From contig CATYZE010000016.1 of assembly GCA_958415525.1 (NCBI GenBank), forward strand, positions 1 to 52,531: DNA of 52,531 nt, written 5' to 3'. Positions 45,574 through 52,525 of the stretch are shown in pieces. The notes beneath the pieces are model-generated. The model ran no database searches. It was not told the DNA's origin and saw only the letters and a program-made list of their open reading frames with translations. Position 1 is the stretch's first letter. Each line of letters starts with the position of its first letter. The translations under genes were made by a program, and so were the position numbers. The DNA is from an uncultured Collinsella sp. (lineage in GTDB: Bacteria; Actinomycetota; Coriobacteriia; Coriobacteriales; Coriobacteriaceae).

Positions 45574-46911
45574 ATGGAACTCAAATCGTGCACCTACGCA
45601 ACCGTCACCACCTTGGGCGACTTTGGCCCCTGGATCAGCAAGGTCGTGCTCGATTTGCCGTGCACCGTGCGCACCAATGACGTCGACGCGAACTCCTTCC
45701 ATATATATGTAGAGCGCCACGAGCGCTCGGGCGAGGTCCTGATGCGCAAGGAGCGCGGCGCCGACCACGCCGCGCCTTCCGTGGGCTACGTCGACGTGCT
45801 CGCCGCCTACCCGTGCGACGAAAACGGCCGCAAGCTCGCCTTTGGCACCCACGTGGCGCTCGAGGTCGCCGAGCAGCGCCTGACCAAGACCATCGAGGGC
45901 GGCGTGATGGGCTCGCGCATGCTCGATGACCAGCTGCGCATCACGCAGCTCGCAGCCCTTCCCGGCAACGACGGCGACGACCCCACCTGCGGCCTGATCT
46001 TCGACGCCTGCCGCGGCGACATCTGCCCTGCGCTCAAGGGCTGGAGCAACGCCACGCAAAAGACCGCTGTCAACGGCATCGCACTCGAGTACGGCTTCTT
46101 TGAGCCGAGCTTTAAGGCCGAGGACTCGGCATGCTTCAATCCCTTTGCGCCCGAGGCCACAGTCGTGCCCCAAAAGGCTCCGCTCGTGGTGTACCTGCAC
46201 GGCGCCGGCGAGGGCAAGGGCACAACGCAGGGCGAGGGTGCCACGCGCGCCTATATCGGCAACCGCGTGACGGCCATCAGCCAGGCGCAGATTCAGCGCT
46301 ACTTTGGCGGCTTTGCCTGGGTGCTCGTGCCGCAGTCGCCCACGTTTTGGATGGACAACGGCGTCGAGCAACTCGGCCGCTCCAACCAGAGCATCTACTC
46401 CCCCGTCATTAAGGCGCTCATCGACGAGTTTGTTGCCGAGCATGCCGATCGTATCGACACCGACCGCATCGTGGTCGCCGGCCTTTCCAACGGCGGTTTT
46501 ATGACCCTGCGCCTGTGCGCCGACTACCCCGATTTCTTCGCCGCGGGCCTTCCCTGCTGCGCGCCGTGGTACAACGCCACGGGCGAGGACGTTGCCGCCC
46601 TAGCCAAGACGCCGCTGTGGTTTACGCACTCCAAGGGCGATGAGCTCGTGTCTCCGCAGCAGACCGTGCTGCCGCTCACGGCGCGCTTGCGTGCCGCCGG
46701 CGCCAACGTGCATCTCACCTACTTTAGCCATGTCGAGGATCTGACCGGGCGCTACCGCGAGGCCGACGGCTCGCCCAAGAAGACGTTCAACCATGGCGTG
46801 TGGATCCACCAATTCAACGACCTGTGTTATCAAGACTTCGACGGGGGCAACGTACTCATCGACGGCGAACCGGTGGGCTGCTGGGAGTGGTCGGCCAGGG
46901 TCGACAGGTAA
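45574..46911 (+). CDS. Alpha/beta hydrolase, esterase with N-terminal beta domain
   Basis: 445 residues from ATG 45574, preceded by GGGAGGCAGCTT; an earlier in-frame ATG at 45517 overlaps the operator palindrome and lacks a ribosome site. Residues ~1-175 form a beta-rich N-terminal domain seen in extracellular PHB-depolymerase-like esterases. The hydrolase fold begins at PLVVYLHGAGEG (oxyanion region). The nucleophile elbow is GLSNGG with S305, and a late Asp and His (HSKGDELV, FNHGVWIHQF) complete a triad. There is no signal peptide. Near sugar hydrolases it may deacylate carbohydrate esters (inference). Confidence 0.88.
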   Translation: MELKSCTYATVTTLGDFGPWISKVVLDLPCTVRTNDVDANSFHIYVERHERSGEVLMRKERGADHAAPSVGYVDVLAAYPCDENGRKLAFGTHVALEVAEQRLTKTIEGGVMGSRMLDDQLRITQLAALPGNDGDDPTCGLIFDACRGDICPALKGWSNATQKTAVNGIALEYGFFEPSFKAEDSACFNPFAPEATVVPQKAPLVVYLHGAGEGKGTTQGEGATRAYIGNRVTAISQAQIQRYFGGFAWVLVPQSPTFWMDNGVEQLGRSNQSIYSPVIKALIDEFVAEHADRIDTDRIVVAGLSNGGFMTLRLCADYPDFFAAGLPCCAPWYNATGEDVAALAKTPLWFTHSKGDELVSPQQTVLPLTARLRAAGANVHLTYFSHVEDLTGRYREADGSPKKTFNHGVWIHQFNDLCYQDFDGGNVLIDGEPVGCWEWSARVDR

Positions 46912-46922
46912 TCTTTCCCGGC

Positions 46923-47045
46923 GCGGGGACCGGGGCTTAGTTTTGCAAACGTCCTCGGGCATGCATGGGCTGACGCTTTGCGCTTCGCGCTGCGTCTGCC
47001 CATGCCCCCTGCGGAATGTTTGCAAAACTAAGCCCCGGTCCCCGC
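46923..47045. repeat. Long palindrome after esterase gene (family I)
   Basis: Perfect 28-nt arms (46923-46950 and 47018-47045; core GGGGCTTAGTTTTGC) enclose a second stem, GGGCATG/CATGCCC with GCCCATG. It is ~12 bp after the esterase stop and no T run follows, so it could serve as a transcript end or a mobile palindrome. Confidence 0.7.
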
Positions 47046-47175
47046 TGCGTTGACGTTGCTGTGGACCCTGGACGAGCGCTTCTAGCGGGCCGCCGGGTTG
47101 ACGGCGATGAGGGCGGGGGGTCCCGTCTTGCCTTGCGCGTAACTGGCTGAAATGATTTTAGTTGGAGCTGTTTTT

Positions 47176-48687
47176 ATGTCCCAAAAGTTGACTCGGGTGA
47201 TTGTTACTACTGATATGGAAGTCGATGATATGAACTCGCTCGTTCATTTGGCTCTGTATCTTAACTTGCTTGACGTGCAGGCTGTGGTGTATACGGCTTC
47301 GCAGTATCACTTTCTTGGGGATGGGGTTCATACGCTCGGCGAGGTGAATCCGCATTGGCGGACTAAAGGGCGTCGCTCTTATGAGTGGGATGTTGTGCCT
47401 CATGAACCTGACCCCACGGCTGGGGAGCTTCGTGAGTATCGACCGTTTCCTGAGCACTGGATTGAGAGTCTCTGGAGCAATGAGTATGCCCAGGCTTGGC
47501 CTCAGCTGCAGGCGAATGCGGACGCTGCCGGTGAGCCGGCGTTTCCCACGCCGGCTCAGATGATTGAGCGTACGTTTGTAGGCAACGTTGCCTTTGAGGG
47601 TGATGTGCGCGCGGAGACTGAGGGCTCGCGCGTGATTGCTCAAGCGATTTTGGATGATGATCCGCGCACGCTTTGGCTGCTCAGTTGGGGCGGCATGAAC
47701 ACGATCGTTCGCGCCCTGATGAGTATTGCTGAGCGATATCGCGATACGCCTGAGTGGCCTTCTGTGCAGCAGCGCGTCTATCAGAAGGTGCGTGTGATGG
47801 GCGTTGCCGATGGCGTGGGGCAGGACAATTCTTGGCTCGACCATGGGCGCGAGCTTTTTCCCGAGCTCATCTTTTGGTGCGTGCCCTATATGTACGGCGG
47901 CTACGTTGATGCCAAGATGGCTCAGCCCGATACGCTGCCGCTGTTTCAGGCTCCCTGGCCTGCACAGAATCTCACCCAAGGCAACGGCCCCCTTATGGCG
48001 CGCTATATGCTCTACGGCGATGGCAAGGTGTACGAAAACGAGCCCGAGCGATTCCAGTTTGGCAAGCATGCCCGCTTGGATTGGGGCTTGGAAGGCATGC
48101 CCGCGATGCAGTTTGAGCGCGGCGATTTTATGGCCGAGGGCGACAGCATGACCTATATCCCCCTGCTGCCGTTTGGCCTGCGTGGTATTGATAATCGTGA
48201 CTTTGATACGCTGCTCGGCCGCATGTTTCTGGACGGACATCCCGATTCGGATGCGCCTGCCGGTTTTGCCGCTATGGGCGCGTCGGTGGAGGGCAACCCG
48301 AACCCATATCTGCGCGCTTATCAGGAAGACTTTGCCGCTCGAGCACAGTGGTGCGCGCATGAGCCGGCGTCCTGTTCGCATCCGGCGTATGTTGTTGAGG
48401 CTACGGCCGACCGCAGCGCCGCGGCCGGTGAACGTGTTGACCTTGTCGCAACCATCGTCGACCCCGATAGCAAGGGCTTCAACGCGCACTGGGATGTCGC
48501 GGTGGAACCGTCGCGCTATGCAGGCGCTCAGAATCTGTCACTGTGGCAGGAATGCGCCGCGAACACCACCTTCACCGTGCCCGCCGACGCGCAACCCGGT
48601 GACCGCTTCGTGCTCACACTCAGCGTTAAAACCCGTGCCGAGCGCCCGACGACCCGCTACGCCCAGGTCGCCATCACAGTCGCCTAG
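47176..48687 (+). CDS. DUF1593 nucleoside-hydrolase-like protein
   Basis: 503 residues from ATG 47176 (GGAG nine bases upstream; the earlier ATG at 47152 lacks a site). The N-terminal domain (about 1-320) has VIVTTDMEVDDMNSLVHLALY, the metal-binding Asp motif of nucleoside-hydrolase-like proteins, and SWGGMNTIVRALMSI. The C-terminal ~120 residues form an immunoglobulin-like domain (EATADRSAAAGERVDLVATIVDPDSKG). DUF1593 proteins are tied to polysaccharide-use loci; the substrate is unknown. The first half uses T-ending codons (ATT, GTT, GAT, GGG) much more than its neighbours, a sign of different origin or late arrival. No signal peptide. Confidence 0.88.
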   Translation: MSQKLTRVIVTTDMEVDDMNSLVHLALYLNLLDVQAVVYTASQYHFLGDGVHTLGEVNPHWRTKGRRSYEWDVVPHEPDPTAGELREYRPFPEHWIESLWSNEYAQAWPQLQANADAAGEPAFPTPAQMIERTFVGNVAFEGDVRAETEGSRVIAQAILDDDPRTLWLLSWGGMNTIVRALMSIAERYRDTPEWPSVQQRVYQKVRVMGVADGVGQDNSWLDHGRELFPELIFWCVPYMYGGYVDAKMAQPDTLPLFQAPWPAQNLTQGNGPLMARYMLYGDGKVYENEPERFQFGKHARLDWGLEGMPAMQFERGDFMAEGDSMTYIPLLPFGLRGIDNRDFDTLLGRMFLDGHPDSDAPAGFAAMGASVEGNPNPYLRAYQEDFAARAQWCAHEPASCSHPAYVVEATADRSAAAGERVDLVATIVDPDSKGFNAHWDVAVEPSRYAGAQNLSLWQECAANTTFTVPADAQPGDRFVLTLSVKTRAERPTTRYAQVAITVA

Positions 48688-48704
48688 CATGCAGAAATAG
48701 CTAA

Positions 48705-48776
48705 TTTGGGACGGGGCTTTTTTGACTACCCTAGCGGCCGGCTAGGCAAAAGTAGTCAAAAAAGCTCCGTCCCAAA
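48705..48776. repeat. Palindromic repeat family C, copy 2
   Basis: 25-nt arms TTTGGGACGGGGCTTTTTTGACTAC-type (48705-48729 and 48752-48776) with one mismatch. The core matches the outer arms of the large palindrome at 27043-27223, but the nested inner stem is missing. Confidence 0.7.
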
Positions 48777-48795
48777 ATGACTGGTGCGGTGCCGA

Positions 48796-48955
48796 GCCAC
48801 GAAAACGGCCCATCTACTACGTTTGGCCCGCATGGGTCGACCATAGCAGTGTTTTCGAATAATCGGCAAGCCGTCTACCTGCGGTTTTGCTTTTTCAGAT
48901 TTCAGCATGCTTGAGGGTAATCGCCAAAACGTAGTAGATAGGCCCGTTTCGTGGC
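48796..48955. repeat. Inverted-repeat element, 160 nt (family J)
   Basis: 32- and 33-nt imperfect arms at 48796-48827 and 48923-48955, each with CTACTACGTTT or its complement. About 95 nt of non-coding sequence lie between. It belongs in style with the 207- and 209-nt elements. Confidence 0.6.
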
Positions 48956-49006
48956 GAGTGGCAGGATTCGTGGGTCAAGGCAGCCAGCTTTGGATGACCA
49001 ACCCGG

Positions 49007-49075
49007 AAGTTGCGGTGGAATAGTTCTTGTTTGGCAGCCTAGAGCCGCCATGTAGGAACTATTTCACCGCAACTT
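49007..49075. repeat. Palindromic repeat family D, copy 2
   Basis: Arms AAGTTGCGGTGGAATAGTTCT and AGGAACTATTTCACCGCAACTT, near-perfect, 26-nt loop. They match the copy at 41979-42045, and both loops begin with GTTTG or TGTTTG. Nothing else was identified in 48956-49211 except a T-rich stretch at 49150-49209. Confidence 0.75.
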
Positions 49076-49211
49076 ATATCTGGGATGAAGGCCGGGCCGC
49101 ATGTCCCGTATTCCGCAGACGGCAAAACGTCTCTTATCGATATTGAGTCCTATTCCCTTTCACTTCTTTTGCAAGTTTTAATTTCTTTTGCTTTCTTTCA
49201 CTTCTTTTAAC

Positions 49212-49250
49212 AAGGCGCCCGGCGAGCAGTTTGTGCTCGCCGGGCGCCTT
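49212..49250. terminator. Strong GC hairpin
   Basis: Perfect 17-bp stem AAGGCGCCCGGCGAGCA with a 5-nt loop. On the minus strand it is followed by TTGTTAAAAG. It lies 158 bp after the second GH1 stop, beyond structured copy 5, and could end that transcript. Confidence 0.7.
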
Positions 49251-49305
49251 GGTTAGGAAGCTATGATTGCCGGGGAAGCCTAGGCCAGGTCTGTAAGATT
49301 TGAGT

Positions 49306-49411
49306 CTAGGGTTTTCCAGGTGCCGCAGATTGGGTCGAATGAGGAGCGCCGCGTACTTAAGGTACGCAAGCGACGAATGAGGCCCAAGGTGCGGTGGCTG
49401 GGAAAGCCTAG
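49306..49411 (-). ncRNA. Structured element, copy 5, overlapping the GH1 stop codon
   Basis: Outer stem CTAGGGTTTTCCAGG... pairs with ...CTGGGAAAGCCTAG (ending 49411). Internal loop GCAGATTGGG against CCCAAGGTGC is in the exchanged order, as in copy 4. Second loop TCGAATGAGGAG against CGACGAATGAGG, then the apical hairpin GCGTAC-TTAAG-GTACGC. The base of the outer stem includes the TAG stop of the GH1 gene (49408-49410). The trailing GGTA hairpin of copies 1-3 is absent. Confidence 0.65.
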
Positions 49412-50838
49412 GCCAAATCTTCGCCGTTCGTCTCGATAACGTGCTTGTACCAGTCGAAGCTCTTCTTCTTGGAGCGCTTGAGGGTGCCGTTGCCGGCGTC
49501 GTCGCGATCGACGTAGATGAAGCCGTAGCGCTTGGACATCTCGCCCGTGCCGGCCGAGACCAGGTCGATCGGGCCCCAGGTGGTGTAGCCCAGCAGGTCG
49601 ACGCCGTCCTCGGTCACCGCGTCGCGCATCGCAGCGATGTGCTGGCGCAGGTAGTCGATGCGGTAATCGTCGTTGATGGAGCCGTCCTCCTCGACAACGT
49701 CCTTGGCGCCCAGACCGTTCTCGACCACGAACAGTGGCTTCTGATAGCGGTCGTACAGGTCGTTGAGGGTGATACGGAAGCCCAGCGGATCGATGGCCCA
49801 GCCCCACTGGCTCTGCTGCAGGTAGGGGTTCTTAGCACCGGCGAAGGCGTTGCCCTGGGTGCGCTCGACCTCGGGGTTGTCGGCACCGGCGGAGCAACGG
49901 GTGCTGTAGTAGCTAAAGCTGATGAAATCGACGGTGTTGGCGGCCAGGATCTCGCGGTCCTCGTCGGTCATGCCCACATCGATGCCAAGACGCTCGAGCT
50001 TCTTGACGGCATAGGCCGGGTAGTAGCCGCGGCTCTGAACGTCGACGAAGAAATAGTTGCTCTGGTTGTCGAGCTGCGCCTGGCGCACATCGCCCGGACG
50101 GCAGCTGTAGGGGTAATAGCTACCCGCGGCGAGCATGCAGCCGATCTTGACCTCGGGGTCGATCTCGTGGGCGATCTTGGTTGCCCAAGCGCTGGCGACG
50201 AGCTCGTTGTGGGCGGCCAGGTACTCGACGGCCTCCTTGTTCTCGCCCTCCTCAAAGACCAGACCGGCGCCCATAAACGGCAGGTGCAGAATCATATTGA
50301 TCTCGTTGAAGGTGAGCCAATACTTGACCAGGCCCTTGTAGCGGGTGAAGAGCACCGTCGCGAGGTTCTTGTAGAAGTCGATGAGCTTGCGGTTGCGCCA
50401 GCCGCCGTACTCCTTGATGAGGTGGATCGGGCAGTCGAAGTGCGTGATGGTCACGAGCGGCTCGATGCCATACTTCTTGCACTCGCGGAACACGTCCTCG
50501 TAGAAGGCCAGACCGGCCTCGTTGGGCTCGACCTCGTCACCGTTGGGGAAAATACGGGTCCAGGCCAGGCTCATGCGGAAGGTCTTAAAGCCCATCTCGG
50601 CAAAGAGGGCGATGTCCTCCTTGTAGTGGTGATAGAAGTCGATGGCTCCGTGCGCCGGATAATAATGGTCGGCATCGCATTCGAGCATCTTGAGGTCACC
50701 GAGGCAGACCGGGAAGCGGTCCTTGCCGTGCGGGACCACGTCCACGTTGGCCAGGCCGCGGCCATCCACATCGTAAGCGCCCTCGCACTGGTTGGCAGCC
50801 GTCGCGCCGCCCCACAGGAAGTCTTTACGGAAAGCCAT
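49408..50838 (-). CDS. GH1 6-phospho-beta-glucosidase, second copy
   Basis: 476 residues from ATG 50838 (AAAGGAT upstream). It starts with FLWGGATAANQCEGAY. Acid/base Glu lies in LTFNEIN and the nucleophile in VVENGLG. The 6-phosphate-binding set is present as SAGTGEMSKRYGF. It cleaves phosphorylated beta-glucosides in the cytoplasm. It is similar in length and motifs to the enzyme at 28994-30433 and shares its two upstream boxes, so the two are probably paralogues under one regulator. The stop codon lies within structured element copy 5. Confidence 0.95.
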   Translation of the reverse strand: MAFRKDFLWGGATAANQCEGAYDVDGRGLANVDVVPHGKDRFPVCLGDLKMLECDADHYYPAHGAIDFYHHYKEDIALFAEMGFKTFRMSLAWTRIFPNGDEVEPNEAGLAFYEDVFRECKKYGIEPLVTITHFDCPIHLIKEYGGWRNRKLIDFYKNLATVLFTRYKGLVKYWLTFNEINMILHLPFMGAGLVFEEGENKEAVEYLAAHNELVASAWATKIAHEIDPEVKIGCMLAAGSYYPYSCRPGDVRQAQLDNQSNYFFVDVQSRGYYPAYAVKKLERLGIDVGMTDEDREILAANTVDFISFSYYSTRCSAGADNPEVERTQGNAFAGAKNPYLQQSQWGWAIDPLGFRITLNDLYDRYQKPLFVVENGLGAKDVVEEDGSINDDYRIDYLRQHIAAMRDAVTEDGVDLLGYTTWGPIDLVSAGTGEMSKRYGFIYVDRDDAGNGTLKRSKKKSFDWYKHVIETNGEDLA

Positions 50839-50920
50839 GCATCAATCCTTTCACACGCTGCTTGTCGTGGCTTCAGTATCCCCGCAAACAGCACGTCGCT
50901 CAACGGCAACGGCGCAGGTC

Positions 50921-50980
50921 GACACTTCTTTTCGCGCACAGACGCCCGGCAGCCGCCCCCGTCTGACACTTTTTGATACC
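50921..50980 (-). promoter_or_regulatory. Two-box regulatory region of the second GH1 gene
   Basis: Boxes GACACTTCTTTTCGC (50921-50935) and CACTTTTTGATACC (50967-50980), plus-strand order, start 83 bp before the start codon. They match those at 30517-30575 in sequence, spacing (59 versus 60 bp) and distance, while the sequence between differs. Confidence 0.65.
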
Positions 50981-50997
50981 TGCCCGTCCAAACCGCC

Positions 50998-51034
50998 AAC
51001 CACCACAAAGGGGACAGGCACCTTTGTGGTGGTT
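50998..51034. repeat. Family A hairpin left of the AAA ATPase gene
   Basis: Perfect 14-bp stem AACCACCACAAAGG with loop GGACAGGCA, followed by TTTTAG on the plus strand. No plus-strand gene ends here, so a terminator role is not obvious. Confidence 0.7.
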
Positions 51035-51042
51035 TTAGTCCG

Positions 51043-51105
51043 TTTGTCTTGATCTGTAACAGATAGAGCCGATTTAGCTCGCTAGATGTTACAGATCGAG
51101 ACAAA
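51043..51105. repeat. Palindromic repeat family E, copy 1
   Basis: 19-nt arms TTTGTCTTGATCTGTAACA and complement (51087-51105), one mismatch, 25-nt loop. The same hairpin follows the AAA gene at 52385-52440. Confidence 0.75.
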
Positions 51106-51110
51106 TGATC

Positions 51111-51176
51111 CTAGTCCACGGCGATGTCGAGGTTCTTGCCGGTGAGACCCACGTAACCGCCTTCGGTCAACAGGCA
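51111..51176 (-). pseudogene. Orphan C-terminal coding tail
   Basis: A minus-strand frame ending in TAG (51111-51113) encodes about 20 residues with typical codon bias, including GGYVGLTGKNLDIAVD. It is cut off upstream by the purine tract before the AAA gene. No start exists. It is probably the remnant of a gene replaced when the AAA cassette arrived; the parent family is not recognised. Confidence 0.4.
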
Positions 51177-51188
51177 ATTTGACTGAAT

Positions 51189-51227
51189 AGGAAAAAAAGG
51201 AAAAAATAGGAAAAAAAGGAAAGGAGA
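51189..51227 (+). repeat. Purine-rich tandem tract with ribosome site
   Basis: Four tandem AGGAAAAA-like units run directly into AAAGGAGACTC before the ATG at 51231. Units of this kind can vary in number by slippage. Several could pair with 16S rRNA. Confidence 0.6.
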
Positions 51228-51230
51228 CTC

Positions 51231-52337
51231 ATGACTGAAACCATTTTCTCCCCCTCATTTGGAAATCGCCCGTCCTATCTGGTGGGGCGCGGGAGCGTGA
51301 TTTCGACATTCATCTCCGGCCTTGAACAGGAGCCGGGCAATCGAGACCGCGCCATGCTCATGCTCGGTCAGCGAGGCAGCGGCAAGACGGTTCTCCTGTG
51401 GGAGCTCGCCGATCGCGCTCGCAAGCTTGGCTTCGTCGTCGCCACGCCCACCGTTGCCTCCGAGGACATGCTCGAGCGCATTGTTGAAAAAATCCAAGAG
51501 GCGGGCGAGCCCTATGCCAACAAACGCCATCTCCCTAAACTCACGGGCGGCAGCCTGAGCGTCTTCGGTTTCTCGGCCGGCCTTGAGTTCACACGCGATG
51601 TGCAGGAAACCAAGAGCTTCCAGTTCAAGCTCACGCAGCTGGCGCGCAAATTGACCGATCAAGGACACGGCATCCTCATCCTTATCGATGAACTCCAGGC
51701 CAATTCGCCCGAGATCAGACAACTCGTCACCGCCTATCAAGAACTCGTCGGCGAGGGACTCAACGTCGCACTCGTCATGGCGGGCCTTCCGGGAGCGGTC
51801 TCGGCGACGCTCAATGACCGCGTGCTGACGTTTCTTAACCGCGCGCGCAAAGTCACACTCGAACCGCTTTCAGTCGGAGATGTCGATACCTACTATCAGC
51901 GAGCTTTCGAAGAGCTCGGCCTTGATATCCCAGGCGATCTTCGGCTGGATGCCGCTCGCGCAACCCAGGGTTCACCCTACATGTTGCAGCTGATCGGCTA
52001 TAACATCGCCAATCGTTGCCAGGCAGGAGAGCGCGTAACGCAAGAGCAGGTCGACGGAGCCATCAAGGCGTCAAAAGTAGATTTCGAAAACGATGTGTGC
52101 GAGACGACGCTCGCTGCACTGTCGGACCAAGACGTCGCGTTTCTCGTCGCGATGGCAGACGACGAAGACGGCGCGTCGCGCATCTCTGATGTTGCCGAGC
52201 GCATGTCGGTCACACCCGACTACGCCCAAAAATATCGCCGACGCCTCATCGACGCCGGCGTAATCGAACAGGCCCGCCGCGGTTACGTACGCTTTGCTGT
52301 TCCCTATATGCTCGACTACCTGCGAAGTCAGCTGTAG
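51231..52337 (+). CDS. AAA ATPase, Orc1/Cdc6-like or STAND-type
   Basis: 368 residues. Walker A is GQRGSGKT (residues 46-53); Walker B is ILILIDELQ. An arginine-rich sensor region (VLTFLNRARKVTLEPLSVGDVDTYYQRAF) and a lid helical domain follow. The last ~70 residues form a winged helix (RISDVAERMSVTPDYAQKYRRRLIDAGVIEQARRGYVRF). This layout is that of archaeal-type ATPase or Orc1-like proteins found singly in bacterial genomes, often with unclear roles. It carries no membrane segment. It stands alone, framed on both sides by the same two hairpin families, which suggests a mobile or recently acquired cassette. Confidence 0.88.
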   Translation: MTETIFSPSFGNRPSYLVGRGSVISTFISGLEQEPGNRDRAMLMLGQRGSGKTVLLWELADRARKLGFVVATPTVASEDMLERIVEKIQEAGEPYANKRHLPKLTGGSLSVFGFSAGLEFTRDVQETKSFQFKLTQLARKLTDQGHGILILIDELQANSPEIRQLVTAYQELVGEGLNVALVMAGLPGAVSATLNDRVLTFLNRARKVTLEPLSVGDVDTYYQRAFEELGLDIPGDLRLDAARATQGSPYMLQLIGYNIANRCQAGERVTQEQVDGAIKASKVDFENDVCETTLAALSDQDVAFLVAMADDEDGASRISDVAERMSVTPDYAQKYRRRLIDAGVIEQARRGYVRFAVPYMLDYLRSQL

Positions 52338-52342
52338 AAAAA

Positions 52343-52372
52343 ACCACCACAAAGGTGCCCCTTCGTGGTGGT
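52343..52372. repeat. Family A hairpin right of the AAA ATPase gene
   Basis: ACCACCACAAAGG against CCCTTCGTGGTGGT with one mismatch. T tracts face the minus strand, opposite to the AAA gene, so it is not that gene's normal terminator. Confidence 0.65.
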
Positions 52373-52384
52373 CTGGGCCAGTTT

Positions 52385-52440
52385 GTCTCGATCTGTAACA
52401 GTTAGGCCGCTAAAACTGGGCTTGGTGTTACAGATCGAGA
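52385..52440. repeat. Palindromic repeat family E, copy 2
   Basis: GTCTCGATCTGTAACA (52385-52400) against TGTTACAGATCGAGA (52426-52440). It matches the copy at 51043-51105; the loops differ. A further half-copy, TTTGTCTAAATCTGTGG, follows at 52462-52478. Confidence 0.7.
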
Positions 52441-52499
52441 TTTTCGGGCTGCTTCCTGCAGTTTGTCTAAATCTGTGGTAGCGCGCAGAGATGTGGTGT

Positions 52500-52525
52500 A
52501 AGAGGCGGGGCATGCCCCGCCTCTT
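52500..52525. terminator. Palindromic terminator near right edge
   Basis: Perfect palindrome AAGAGGCGGGGCA and complement, followed by CCCTTT on the plus strand. It ends an unseen transcript or the AAA gene. Confidence 0.6.
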
